Under the pieces are notes generated by a model, which ran no database searches, had not been told where the DNA came from, and saw only the letters and a program-made list of their open reading frames with translations. Positions 27,256 to 34,984 of a stretch of 64,000 bases of DNA are shown here, in pieces. Each line of letters opens with the position of its first letter. Position 1 is the first letter of the stretch. Both the position numbers and the translations under genes were made by a program. Origin of the DNA: Bradyrhizobium yuanmingense (GTDB lineage Bacteria; Pseudomonadota; Alphaproteobacteria; Rhizobiales; Xanthobacteraceae); assembly GCF_900094575.1 (NCBI RefSeq), contig NZ_FMAE01000001.1:124001-188000 (forward strand). The letters are read 5' to 3'.

Positions 27256-27618
27256 TCAGATTCGAGGAGGCCGGAAGGGAGGACTGCCGCCGCGCGAGTC
27301 GACGACCTGATCGGCAGGAATAGCGGTTTCCGCTGCCGCGACGGCAAGGAATTCGAACGCCAGGGGACGAATGTCTGCCAGTGCGACGGTGCCGCCGACA
27401 CAGCAGAAGCCCATCCCGCATTGGTAGCCGGTGTCGGAGCCCGTTCCCTTCATGTCGGGACAACAATCGTGCACCGACATATCGTCGTCGCCGCCGACCT
27501 GCATGGCCGCCTTCATGTCACCCGACGACATCGCGACGCCGGAAGCGGACGCGCCAGCCGGCAGCATCGCCAGGGAGATGGCGATGGCGAATGCCAGGAT
27601 GGTCCGAACGATCCGCAT
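27256..27618 (-). CDS. Cys-rich exported hypothetical protein
   Basis: About 120 residues. It starts with a signal peptide (MRIVRTILAFAIAISLAML). The mature part is rich in Met, Asp and Cys, with HDCCPDMKG and YQCGMGFCCVGG. I know no named family. Similar small Met/Cys-rich secreted proteins accompany cation efflux operons and could bind copper in the periplasm. It is the first gene of the RND operon, about 90 bases before the FixH-like gene. Confidence 0.65.
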   Translation of the reverse strand: MRIVRTILAFAIAISLAMLPAGASASGVAMSSGDMKAAMQVGGDDDMSVHDCCPDMKGTGSDTGYQCGMGFCCVGGTVALADIRPLAFEFLAVAAAETAIPADQVVDSRGGSPPFRPPRI

Positions 27619-27759
27619 GAAACGTGCTTTTAACCTTTTGGAACCGCAACGCAGCCTCAGTAGCATAGTCTGCGGCCGAAAGCATTCTTTGATCAAAGTC
27701 AAGCATTCGTGACCAAGGCTCCGACGCCTGTTAGGCCGATCGCCCGCATCCTGCCTCGC

Positions 27760-28974
27760 CTATTGCGACTTCGATACCAGCTCGTCGGACCGAGCCGTCC
27801 GCGACCATAGCAAGGCGAGCGGGCCGAGCGCGATCCCGGCCGCGAGCACGATGAAGGCCAGCAACCAGCCCTCTGCACTCTGGGGGCCGCCAGCGGCATC
27901 GAGGGCAACCCCGGTTCCCCAGGCTCCGATCGCCGATAGGCCGAACCCGACGGTCGAATGCAGGGCGAGAGTCGCCCCGCGATGCTCCGAGACAGCCGCG
28001 GCCGACATCCCGGCTGTCAATGCACCGGAATCCGCTGGCACTGTCAGGCCATAGATCATCAGCAGCAGCGCCAGCACCCATGCTGGAGCCGTCGCATTCA
28101 GGCCGATGACGAGGGCAACGCAAGCCGAGGCGATCATCACCACCGTGATCGCCCGATGTCGCCCGAATTTCAGTGCGGCCTCGTTGCCGAGGATGCTGGC
28201 CGGCATGGAGATCACTGCAAAGCAGAAGCTCATCAGGACCGGGCTCAGCCATGAGGGCGCACCCTGATGCGCGACGACGTAGGTCCAGAACCCGACCAGC
28301 CAGGTGCGAATGCCGTAGAGCTCGAAGCAGTGCGCGCCGTAGCCGAAGATGTAACCGAGCGCCTTGCGGTTGGCCAAGACGGGCGCAAAGTTCAAAAGGC
28401 GTCCTGATCTTGGAGCGGGACTGCGGCTCTCGATCAAGAGACACGCGACCACCATCGCGATGGGACCGATGCCGGTCACGTAGAACGCGGTCCGCCATCC
28501 CCAGCCGTCGGCGAGGACTTGGGCGATCAGGAACGACAGGCCGACGCCCACCGAGAAGCTCGACGTGTAGAGCGTGACCGCCCGCGAGGTGTCGCCGGCG
28601 GGCAGCCGGTCCGTCAGTGCCTTGAGCCCCGGCATGTAGGCACCGGCAAAACCAAGGCCGGCGAGCGACCAGATGATGGTCCCCGACCAGAAGCCTTGCG
28701 CGAAGATGCCAAACGCGACGGTCGCAAGTCCGCTGACGACAGAGCCGCCGAGGAGCACGAGCCGTGCGTCGATGCGATCGGTCAGTGTCGTCAGCACGGG
28801 CACCGCCAGCATGTAGCCAAACGCGTAGCCGCTCGCCATCATCCCGCCTTCGGCGGCGGACAATCCCCACACCGGCATCAGATGCTGGGCCAAATTCGCG
28901 GACAACGTCACGTGCGGCAGCAGATTGCCGAGCTGGCCGATACACATCACCGCAATCAGCGGCCAGCCGCGCAA
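27760..28974 (-). CDS. MFS transporter
   Basis: A 404-residue protein of twelve membrane segments, with the MFS loop between segments 2 and 3 (LTTLTDRIDARLVLLGG) and TDRLPAGDTSRAV before the fourth. It resembles the cyanate/nitrite-like MFS group, but the substrate is unknown. The start is unusual: a TTG at 28974 preceded by GGGAGG; no ATG fits the family N-terminus. It lies 33 bases after another MFS gene at the end of the leftward arm of the arsenic cluster, so it may export an arsenical. Confidence 0.85.
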   Translation of the reverse strand: MRGWPLIAVMCIGQLGNLLPHVTLSANLAQHLMPVWGLSAAEGGMMASGYAFGYMLAVPVLTTLTDRIDARLVLLGGSVVSGLATVAFGIFAQGFWSGTIIWSLAGLGFAGAYMPGLKALTDRLPAGDTSRAVTLYTSSFSVGVGLSFLIAQVLADGWGWRTAFYVTGIGPIAMVVACLLIESRSPAPRSGRLLNFAPVLANRKALGYIFGYGAHCFELYGIRTWLVGFWTYVVAHQGAPSWLSPVLMSFCFAVISMPASILGNEAALKFGRHRAITVVMIASACVALVIGLNATAPAWVLALLLMIYGLTVPADSGALTAGMSAAAVSEHRGATLALHSTVGFGLSAIGAWGTGVALDAAGGPQSAEGWLLAFIVLAAGIALGPLALLWSRTARSDELVSKSQ

Positions 28975-29007
28975 GCTACGAATGTTCCCCTCCCATCGGA
29001 CAGCGAC

Positions 29008-30183
29008 TCATGTCGTGTGATCCCCACGGAGCAGCAGAAGCGCGAAGAATGCAGAGACCGAGGCCAGCGCGCCGATCCAGAGCGCGCTGCTGCCGAGATG
29101 CTCCACCATCAGTCCCAGCGCAAGCGGCGCGAAGGCGCCCGTTGCCCTGGAAGGCAGCGAAATCATCCCGACCCGTCTACCGAACCCGACCGGCCCAAAC
29201 AGCGCCAACGGCAGCGTACCACGGGCAATGGTGATGATGCCGTTGCCCGCGCCATACAGCACCGTGAAGAGCGGTGCGAGCAAAGGACCGCCCGCGACCA
29301 GCGCAAGCACCCCGATCGGATTCATGAGCATGGCGAGCCGCGCCGACAGCAGCGGATGAAACCGGCCAAGCCATCCTGCTTCCAGAAGGCGGGCGCCGAC
29401 TTGCGCCGGTCCGACCAGTGCTCCCGCCAGCAACGCCTGTGCCGGCGTGGCGCCGAACGCAACCAGCATGGTGGGCAGGATGGCCGAGACTCCGGAGCTG
29501 ACAAAACTCGCGGCCGCAAACATGTACGCCAGCAATATCATTGCGAAGGTTTCGCTCTGACCGCCGGATTGCTGGCTTGCGCCCGTGCTCGGTCCAGCCT
29601 CCTGATGCAACGGAGCGGCACGGGGCAGCGCAAGGTTGAGCGGCAAGGCAAGGCTGATGTGGATCACCGCCCAAAGCTGGCAGGCCGCGCGCCAGCCGTA
29701 CTCCGTGGCGAGCCAAGTCGTGAGCGGCCAGCCGAGCGTGCTGGCGAAACCGGCGATCAGGGTGATGCCGGTGATCGTTCGTCGCGCATTGGCGCCGTAA
29801 ATGCGCGCAAGCGTCGCGAACGCGGCTTCATAGAGGCCCATGCCCATGCCGATCCCGAGCAGGATCCAGGCTGCGATCAGCACCGCTACGTCATAGGCCA
29901 CGGACAGCAGCAGCAAGCCAGCCGCGAAAACGAGGTTCGAGACGGCAAGCATGCTGCGCCCACCGAACGTATCGATGGCGTGCCCAACCCTCGGACCAAG
30001 CAGGCCGGAGATGACGAGCGCTCCCGACAGCGCGCCGAACACGTAAGTCGGCGCAAGACCGAGATCGCCCGCGATCGGCGCGGCCAGGATGGCAGGAAGA
30101 TAGTAGCTTGACGCCCACGCGATGGTCTGCGCGGTGCCGAGGGCGATGACGACGGTGAGCGGGCCTGCAGTGCCTCGACTCAT
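29008..30183 (-). CDS. MFS transporter in the arsenic cluster
   Basis: About 391 residues with twelve membrane segments and an MFS motif in GPRVGHAIDTFGGRSML. The ATG at 30183 overlaps the stop of the flavoprotein gene as ATGA, showing tight coupling; an upstream TTG at 30195 is less likely. MFS proteins in ars operons are known exporters of arsenical or phospho-arsenical compounds (for example ArsJ and ArsK), but this one is not clearly either. Specificity is inferred from position only. Confidence 0.87.
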   Translation of the reverse strand: MSRGTAGPLTVVIALGTAQTIAWASSYYLPAILAAPIAGDLGLAPTYVFGALSGALVISGLLGPRVGHAIDTFGGRSMLAVSNLVFAAGLLLLSVAYDVAVLIAAWILLGIGMGMGLYEAAFATLARIYGANARRTITGITLIAGFASTLGWPLTTWLATEYGWRAACQLWAVIHISLALPLNLALPRAAPLHQEAGPSTGASQQSGGQSETFAMILLAYMFAAASFVSSGVSAILPTMLVAFGATPAQALLAGALVGPAQVGARLLEAGWLGRFHPLLSARLAMLMNPIGVLALVAGGPLLAPLFTVLYGAGNGIITIARGTLPLALFGPVGFGRRVGMISLPSRATGAFAPLALGLMVEHLGSSALWIGALASVSAFFALLLLRGDHTT

Positions 30184-31541
30184 GAGCAGCCGCACCCCGC
30201 ACCGCCCGCCTTCTTGACGGATTCATCGGCGGCACAGCAGGCCGAAGGTTCGGCCTTGGCCGGACCGCCGCAGCATCCCGCCGCGGCGGCGGACGCCACG
30301 CTGCCGCGGGTGCAGACGCCGGTCTCCGGCAGCACGAGCTCGACCCGTGCCGCGGCCTTCTTGTCGCCGGCGATGTCGGCGGCGATCGATCGGACCTGCT
30401 CGTATCCCGTCATCATCAGGAAGGTCGGCGCACGTCCGTAGGATTTCATGCCGGCGAGATAAAAGCCCGGCTCATCATGCGCCAGCTCGCGCGCGCCGTG
30501 AGGCCGCACCGTTCCGCAGCTATGCTCGTTGGGGTCGATGAGCGGCGCGAGCGCGAGGGGCGCCTCGATCGCCGGATCGAGCCGCAGCCGCAGCTCGGAC
30601 AGAAACGAGAGATCGGGCCGGAAGCCGGTCGACACCACCAGCTCATCCGCAATCACATTCCGCGCGGCCGAGCCGGCGCCTGCCGAAATCCTGAGGCGGC
30701 CTTCGCGCTCCGAAATGTGAGTGACAGCGAAACCGGTCTCGACCGCAATCTTTCCGGCAGTCACCAGCGCGGCGAAGGCTGAGCCCAGCTCGCCGCGCGC
30801 GGCAAGCTTGTCGTTGCGGCCGCCGCCAAAGGCCTTTGCCGGATCGTCGCCGCGCAGCAGCCAAACGGGCCTGGTGCCGGGCGCCTCCTCGGCGAGCCGC
30901 GCGAGATCGATCAGCGTGCCTAGCGCGGAATGGCCGGCACCGAGCACGGCGACGGTCTTGCCGGCGTATCTGCTGCGAGCGGAGCCGCGCACCGCCGGCA
31001 TGCCATAGGCGATGCGACCGGCGCATTCGCGTTCGCCGAGCGCCGGCAGACCGTTGCTGCCGGCGGGATTGGGCGAGAACCACGTGCCGGAGACGTCGAT
31101 GACGGCATCGGCGCGCAGCACCTCATCGCCTTTGCCGTTCTGGTAGCGGATTTCGAACGGCGCCTGGTCCCGCCCCTTCGTCTTGGCCTTGTCGAAGCCG
31201 GCGCGGCTGATCGCGGTGACTCGGCTCGAGGTCCGGATCGTCTCGCGCAGCGGCGTTCGCGTTGCCAGCGGCGCAAGATAGCGCTCGATCAGTTCGCCGC
31301 CGGTCGGATAGGAGCTCGGGTCCGGCGAATTCCATCCCGTCGGCGCAAGCAGGCGCGCCGCGGCCTTGTCGACGTTGTATTCCCAGGGCGAGAAGAGCTG
31401 GACGTGCTGCCATTGCCGCACCGCATGCCCGGCCTCGGGTCCGGCTTCGAGCACGACAGGGGACATGCCGCGTTCGCGCACATGAGCGGCGGCCGCGAGG
31501 CCGACCGGCCCCGCCCCGATGATGGCTACCGTCTTGTCCAT
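30180..31541 (-). CDS. FAD/NAD(P)-dependent flavoprotein with Cys-rich tail (ArsO-like)
   Basis: A 453-residue flavoprotein. The FAD motif is IIGAGPVGLAA at the N-terminus and the NAD(P) motif is VLGAGHSALGT in the middle; FYLAGMKSYGRAPTFL closes the fold as in flavin monooxygenases. The last 45 residues carry seven cysteines (CTRGS, GCCGG, ACCAA, CGCS), an unusual tail that could bind arsenite or a metal. It follows an arsR gene and is coupled to an MFS transporter. ArsO-type monooxygenases are found in such operons. The reaction is not established here. Confidence 0.8.
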   Translation of the reverse strand: MDKTVAIIGAGPVGLAAAAHVRERGMSPVVLEAGPEAGHAVRQWQHVQLFSPWEYNVDKAAARLLAPTGWNSPDPSSYPTGGELIERYLAPLATRTPLRETIRTSSRVTAISRAGFDKAKTKGRDQAPFEIRYQNGKGDEVLRADAVIDVSGTWFSPNPAGSNGLPALGERECAGRIAYGMPAVRGSARSRYAGKTVAVLGAGHSALGTLIDLARLAEEAPGTRPVWLLRGDDPAKAFGGGRNDKLAARGELGSAFAALVTAGKIAVETGFAVTHISEREGRLRISAGAGSAARNVIADELVVSTGFRPDLSFLSELRLRLDPAIEAPLALAPLIDPNEHSCGTVRPHGARELAHDEPGFYLAGMKSYGRAPTFLMMTGYEQVRSIAADIAGDKKAAARVELVLPETGVCTRGSVASAAAAGCCGGPAKAEPSACCAADESVKKAGGAGCGCS

Positions 31542-31557
31542 TCCAAACTCTCCATCC

Positions 31558-31573
31558 TTCTAGAATTATGGAA
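31558..31573. promoter_or_regulatory. ArsR-type operator, copy 1
   Basis: TTCTAGAATTATGGAA lies 17 bases before the flavoprotein start codon, in the gap after arsR. It matches copy 2 (31951-31966) at 14 of 16 positions in the same orientation. Confidence 0.55.
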
Positions 31574-31589
31574 TAACTGGCCAAATGAG

Positions 31590-31916
31590 TTAGGCTGCGG
31601 TCTGCGCAGCCTTGCATCCCGCTTCTTCCGCACAGCACTCCGCGGCCAGGAAATCGACCAGCCCGCGCATGGCATCGAAATTGGCGCGGCAGATCAGGGT
31701 CGTCGATTCCCTGATCTGACTGACCAATCCGACCGAGACCAGCGTCTTGATGTGGTGCGACAACGTCGACGCCGGAATCTTCAGCTTGTCTTGCAACCGG
31801 CCGACCGGCATGCCCGCGTGCCCGGCCCGGACCAGCGCGCGATAAATCTGCAGGCGGGTCCGATTCCCCAGGGCTTCCAGGCGTGCTGCTGCGTCGTCGA
31901 TCTTCATGCGCGACAT
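31590..31916 (-). CDS. arsR: ArsR family metalloregulator, leftward copy
   Basis: About 108 residues with a winged helix-turn-helix (LQDKLKIPASTLSHHIKTL). The usual ELCVCDL arsenite site is absent. Instead the C-terminus has ECCAEEAGC, placing possible As(III) thiol ligands at the end of the protein, as in some other ArsR subtypes. The ATG at 31916 is preferred; a TTG at 31943 is also in frame. It heads the leftward operon with the flavoprotein and two MFS genes, and diverges from a second arsR. Confidence 0.9.
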   Translation of the reverse strand: MSRMKIDDAAARLEALGNRTRLQIYRALVRAGHAGMPVGRLQDKLKIPASTLSHHIKTLVSVGLVSQIRESTTLICRANFDAMRGLVDFLAAECCAEEAGCKAAQTAA

Positions 31917-31950
31917 GATGCGCCCGTGCGCATCAATCGTCAAACCATAT

Positions 31951-31966
31951 TTCTAGAATATTGGAA
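31951..31966. promoter_or_regulatory. ArsR-type operator, copy 2
   Basis: TTCTAGAATATTGGAA in the intergenic space between the two divergent arsR genes, 35 bases before the leftward arsR start. It is nearly identical to copy 1 and related, in inverse orientation, to the site at 32020. Confidence 0.55.
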
Positions 31967-32019
31967 ATTACCGCTCACTCCATGGACCGGAGGTTTCCAG
32001 ATTGACTTGCCCCCTATAA

Positions 32020-32043
32020 TTCCATAAATCTGGATATATGGAA
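32020..32043. promoter_or_regulatory. ArsR-type operator, copy 3, overlapping a start codon
   Basis: TTCCATA (32020-32026) and TATGGAA (32037-32043) form an inverted repeat that includes the ATG of the rightward arsR. Its first 16 bases match the complement of copy 1 at 13 positions. A repressor bound here would cover the start region of the gene. Confidence 0.6.
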
Positions 32044-32397
32044 ACAGAGCAAGCCGTCCTGGCGCTCGCCGCGCTGTCTCAACCGACCCGTCTGGAGGCG
32101 TTCCGGACGCTGGTCAGGCACGAGCCTGACGGTCTTGCGGCCGGCGATCTCGCCCGCCTGTTGGAAGTCCCGCAAAACACGCTGTCGGCGCATCTGTCGA
32201 TTCTGAGCCGCGCCCGCCTCGTGTCCTCCGAGCGGCACAGTCGCTCGATCGTCTACCGCGCCAATCTCGGCGAATTCCGCGACGTCGCGCTCTTCCTGCT
32301 GCGCGATTGCTGCGGCGGACGGCCGGAGGTTTGCGAGCCCGTCGTCGAGACCTTGCAATCGTGCTGCTCGCCAAAACGAAAGGAGCGAGCCGGCTGA
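32038..32397 (+). CDS. arsR: ArsR family metalloregulator, rightward copy
   Basis: A 119-residue winged helix-turn-helix protein with SQPTRLEAFRTLVRHEP and RLLEVPQNTLSAHLSIL. Cys pairs occur at RDCCGG, EVCEP and SCCS near the C-terminus and are the likely arsenite ligands. It differs clearly from the leftward ArsR in helix and tail sequence. The ATG at 32038 lies inside an operator palindrome. The gene overlaps aqpS as ATGA and starts an arsR-aqpS-arsC operon like that described in Sinorhizobium. Confidence 0.92.
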   Translation: METEQAVLALAALSQPTRLEAFRTLVRHEPDGLAAGDLARLLEVPQNTLSAHLSILSRARLVSSERHSRSIVYRANLGEFRDVALFLLRDCCGGRPEVCEPVVETLQSCCSPKRKERAG

Positions 32398-33098
32398 TGG
32401 ACAGTTTCGATCTCCCGCGGCGCCTCGCGGCTGAAGCGCTCGGCACGGGTATTCTCGTCGCCACCGTGGTCGGCTCCGGCATCATGGCGGAAACGCTGAC
32501 CAAGGACGTCGCCCTTGCGCTGCTCTGCAACACCTTGCCGACCGGCGCCATCCTGGTTGTCCTGATCACGGTGCTCGGTCCGATCTCCGGCGCCCACTTC
32601 AATCCCGCAGTGACGCTCGTCTTCACCGGCAAGCGCGAGCTGCCGGTCAACGAGGCCGCGCTTTACGTAATCGCGCAGATCGCTGGCGGCATCGCGGGAA
32701 CGCTGGCGGCGCATCTGATGTTCGGCCTGCCGCTGCTCGACCTCTCGACCAAGGTCCGAACCGGAGGGCCGCAATGGTTCGCCGAAGCGGTCGCTGCGTT
32801 CGGGCTGGTCGCGACGATCCTGGCCGGCATCCGGTTTCAGCGGACGGCCATCCCCTGGCTGGTCGGCCTTTACATCACGGCCGCCTATTGGTTCACGGCT
32901 TCCACGTCGTTTGCCAACCCTGCGGCGGCCATCGCAAGGTCGCTGACGAACACGTTCACCGGCATTCGCCCCGCTGACCTGCCCGGATTCATCCTCGCGG
33001 AACTCTGCGGCGCCTTCGCGGGCATGCTGCTGATGAACTGGTTGCTCGGCCGCTCACGCGCGTCCGCCTCGGTCGCAATCACGGAGACAGTTCGATGA
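32397..33098 (+). CDS. aqpS: Aquaglyceroporin for arsenite (AqpS)
   Basis: A 233-residue membrane channel of the MIP family with both Asn-Pro-Ala boxes: HFNPAVTL in the first half and FANPAAAIARS in the second. Lying between arsR and arsC, it matches the AqpS arrangement, in which arsenite made by ArsC leaves the cell by facilitated diffusion instead of a pump. Translation is coupled to both neighbours by ATGA overlaps. No ArsB or Acr3 pump gene is seen nearby, consistent with that role. Confidence 0.93.
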   Translation: MDSFDLPRRLAAEALGTGILVATVVGSGIMAETLTKDVALALLCNTLPTGAILVVLITVLGPISGAHFNPAVTLVFTGKRELPVNEAALYVIAQIAGGIAGTLAAHLMFGLPLLDLSTKVRTGGPQWFAEAVAAFGLVATILAGIRFQRTAIPWLVGLYITAAYWFTASTSFANPAAAIARSLTNTFTGIRPADLPGFILAELCGAFAGMLLMNWLLGRSRASASVAITETVR

Positions 33099-33496
33099 CC
33101 GTCACGATCTATCACAATCCCGCCTGTGGCACCTCGCGCAACACGCTGGCGATGATCCGGCAGAGCGGCGTCGAGCCTGATGTCATCGAATATCTGAAGA
33201 CTCCACCCTCGCGGGACAAGCTCAAGGAACTGATCGCGAGCATGGGCATTCCGGTCCGCGCGCTGCTGCGCGAGAAGGGAACGCCTTACAAGGAGCTCGG
33301 CCTGGACGACCCCAAATGGAGCGATGAGCAGCTCCTCGATGTCATGATCGCCCACCCTATCCTCATCAACCGGCCGATCGTGGTGACGCCAAAGGGCACG
33401 CGCTTGTGCCGGCCGTCGGAAGCCGTGGTCGATCTCCTGGACAATCCGGTTGGCCGGTTCGTGAAAGAGGACGGCGAGGTGGTGGAAGCGCGCTAG
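33095..33496 (+). CDS. arsC: Arsenate reductase (glutaredoxin type)
   Basis: A 133-residue ArsC of the glutaredoxin-coupled family. The catalytic Cys11 is in HNPACGTSRNTL, and the Arg residues of the active site are in RPIVVTPKGTRLCRP. It reduces arsenate to arsenite for exit through AqpS. It overlaps aqpS by four bases. The arsH gene that follows in Sinorhizobium is missing; the next gene is convergent. Confidence 0.95.
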   Translation: MTVTIYHNPACGTSRNTLAMIRQSGVEPDVIEYLKTPPSRDKLKELIASMGIPVRALLREKGTPYKELGLDDPKWSDEQLLDVMIAHPILINRPIVVTPKGTRLCRPSEAVVDLLDNPVGRFVKEDGEVVEAR

Positions 33497-33531
33497 GCCT
33501 GAAGGCGCGCCGTGAGACAGATGCAGTCGAG

Positions 33532-34296
33532 CTAGCCCAGCAAGCCCTTCAACCCCGCATAGATCGAGCCGATACCGGTCGCAGCAACGCCCGCGAGCGG
33601 CCCGACGGTCTGCATGAGATCCTGTATCAAGCGGGCACGACGGCGCAGCTGTTCCTCGCCGACATGCTGCCCGAGCAGCCGCGCCACCCTGAAGGCGAAC
33701 GCGTTCGGCTTGCCTCCCTGCGTCAGCACACGCGGCAGGATCTGGAAGATCACGACGCTGAGAATGTTGCCGGAGACGAAGGCGAGCAGGATGCTCGCGC
33801 CATATTCGAACACTTCACGCCATTCGATCCAGATCGTCGGAAGGATCGGAACATGGTCATGGATCCCCGTAACCGTCAGCATTGATAGGACGCTGACGGC
33901 CGCTGCCAGGAACGCCAGCACGAACGCCGTCAGGGCGGACACCCGGTGCAACGGATAGGCCACGAAGCCGAACAGCAGCGGTATGGCGATCGATGCAATC
34001 CGGAGCGGGATCGGGGACACGTTGAAGGTGATGGTCACGAGCACGTGCGCGATCACCAGCAGCAGGGCTGGAATGACCACATAGAGCACCGCATGCGTTC
34101 CGTAATAGCGCAGCGGATTGTTGTAGCGCTCGAGACGGACGTTGACGCGATCGAGATCCCGCCTGAGCTTGTCCAGCTCGGCAACGATCTCGTCGATCTC
34201 GAGGAGCGTCGGTCGCACGACGCGCAAGTCGCGCGAACAATGCTTGCACGCGATGGCTTCGTCCTTGATCGTCTCGGCGCAGAACGGACATTCCAT
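33532..34296 (-). CDS. Zinc-ribbon membrane protein
   Basis: A 254-residue protein. The N-terminus is a zinc ribbon (CPFCAETIKDEAIACKHC), followed by a charged helical, probably coiled-coil stretch (EIVAELDKLRRDLDRVNVRL). Four or more membrane segments follow, with an amphipathic C-terminal region. I recognise no named family. It is the last of four genes read leftward with the CHAT protease, starting two bases after the stop of a small zinc-ribbon gene, which argues for shared function. Confidence 0.8.
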   Translation of the reverse strand: MECPFCAETIKDEAIACKHCSRDLRVVRPTLLEIDEIVAELDKLRRDLDRVNVRLERYNNPLRYYGTHAVLYVVIPALLLVIAHVLVTITFNVSPIPLRIASIAIPLLFGFVAYPLHRVSALTAFVLAFLAAAVSVLSMLTVTGIHDHVPILPTIWIEWREVFEYGASILLAFVSGNILSVVIFQILPRVLTQGGKPNAFAFRVARLLGQHVGEEQLRRRARLIQDLMQTVGPLAGVAATGIGSIYAGLKGLLG

Positions 34297-34298
34297 CG

Positions 34299-34520
34299 CT
34301 AGCGCGACTTCCCTCGCCTCATAATGGCTTCGATCTCGCCTCTGGCCCGCTTCAGTTCATCGCGCAGATCCTCGCGCTTGCGCAAGAGATCGTCGCGCTC
34401 GGCAAGCAACGTGGCGGGAACGGCGATGTCGCGCCCGCACGAGGCGCAGACCAGCGCACCCTCGGCATTTTCCGACCGGCAGTAGAGGCACGCCACTTGC
34501 GAGTTCACCTGCGAGCTCAC
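34299..34520 (-). CDS. Small zinc-ribbon coiled-coil protein (73 residues)
   Basis: The GTG at 34520 overlaps the stop of the upstream gene as GTGA. The 73-residue product holds a zinc ribbon (CLYCRSENAEGALVCASC), a short linker and a strongly charged helix (ERDDLLRKREDLRDELKRAR) that should form a coiled coil. Its architecture mirrors the N-terminus of the next gene's membrane protein, so the two may pair. It is too small to assign to a family by eye. Confidence 0.7.
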   Translation of the reverse strand: MSSQVNSQVACLYCRSENAEGALVCASCGRDIAVPATLLAERDDLLRKREDLRDELKRARGEIEAIMRRGKSR

Positions 34521-34960
34521 TTGGGCGCAACCTTCAGGGTGAAGACGGTCGTGCCCGGCCGGCCATCGCTGTCCTTGATGTCGACACGCATCGTGTACTC
34601 CCCCGGCGGCAACTCCGCATCCTGCATGTTGATGCCATCTGGCTGCACGAAGGGCCTGACCCGAGGCGTCAGGTCGACGTTCGGCGTTCGGAGGAAGATC
34701 ACCTTGACCGATTCCGGATCGATCTTGGCCCCGCCATAGGACTGGAATTTCAACACCAGCCGCAGAGGAGAATTCGCGGGAGCGCCCGGCGAGACGAACT
34801 CGATTTTCGGGCCGCGCATGATGCCGCGCTGATCGACGGCGACCGCGCCTTTGGGAGGCGGCAGCTTGGCCTCCTCTTCCGTGATCAATGGCGCGGCGAG
34901 CGAGGATCCCGCGGCCAACAGACCCGCAACCACCAGAGCCAGTAGAGCATTCCGCTTCAT
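34517..34960 (-). CDS. Small exported protein in the CHAT operon
   Basis: About 147 residues with a cleavable signal peptide (MKRNALLALVVAGLLAAGSS, end near LAA-PL). The mature part looks like an all-beta domain (RLVLKFQSYGGAKIDPESV, GEYTMRVDIKDSDGRPGTT), possibly immunoglobulin-like. The ATG at 34960 is preferred because it begins the signal peptide; an ATG at 34981 is also in frame. It lies between the CHAT gene and the small zinc-ribbon gene. Function unknown. Confidence 0.72.
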   Translation of the reverse strand: MKRNALLALVVAGLLAAGSSLAAPLITEEEAKLPPPKGAVAVDQRGIMRGPKIEFVSPGAPANSPLRLVLKFQSYGGAKIDPESVKVIFLRTPNVDLTPRVRPFVQPDGINMQDAELPPGEYTMRVDIKDSDGRPGTTVFTLKVAPK

Positions 34961-34984
34961 TTTCCTTGCCCCCTTTCCCATTCG

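Noticed and set aside
28519..30111. Long open frame on the plus strand opposite the MFS genes
   Set aside because: Charged, repetitive translation without motifs, covering two clear MFS transporters on the other strand.
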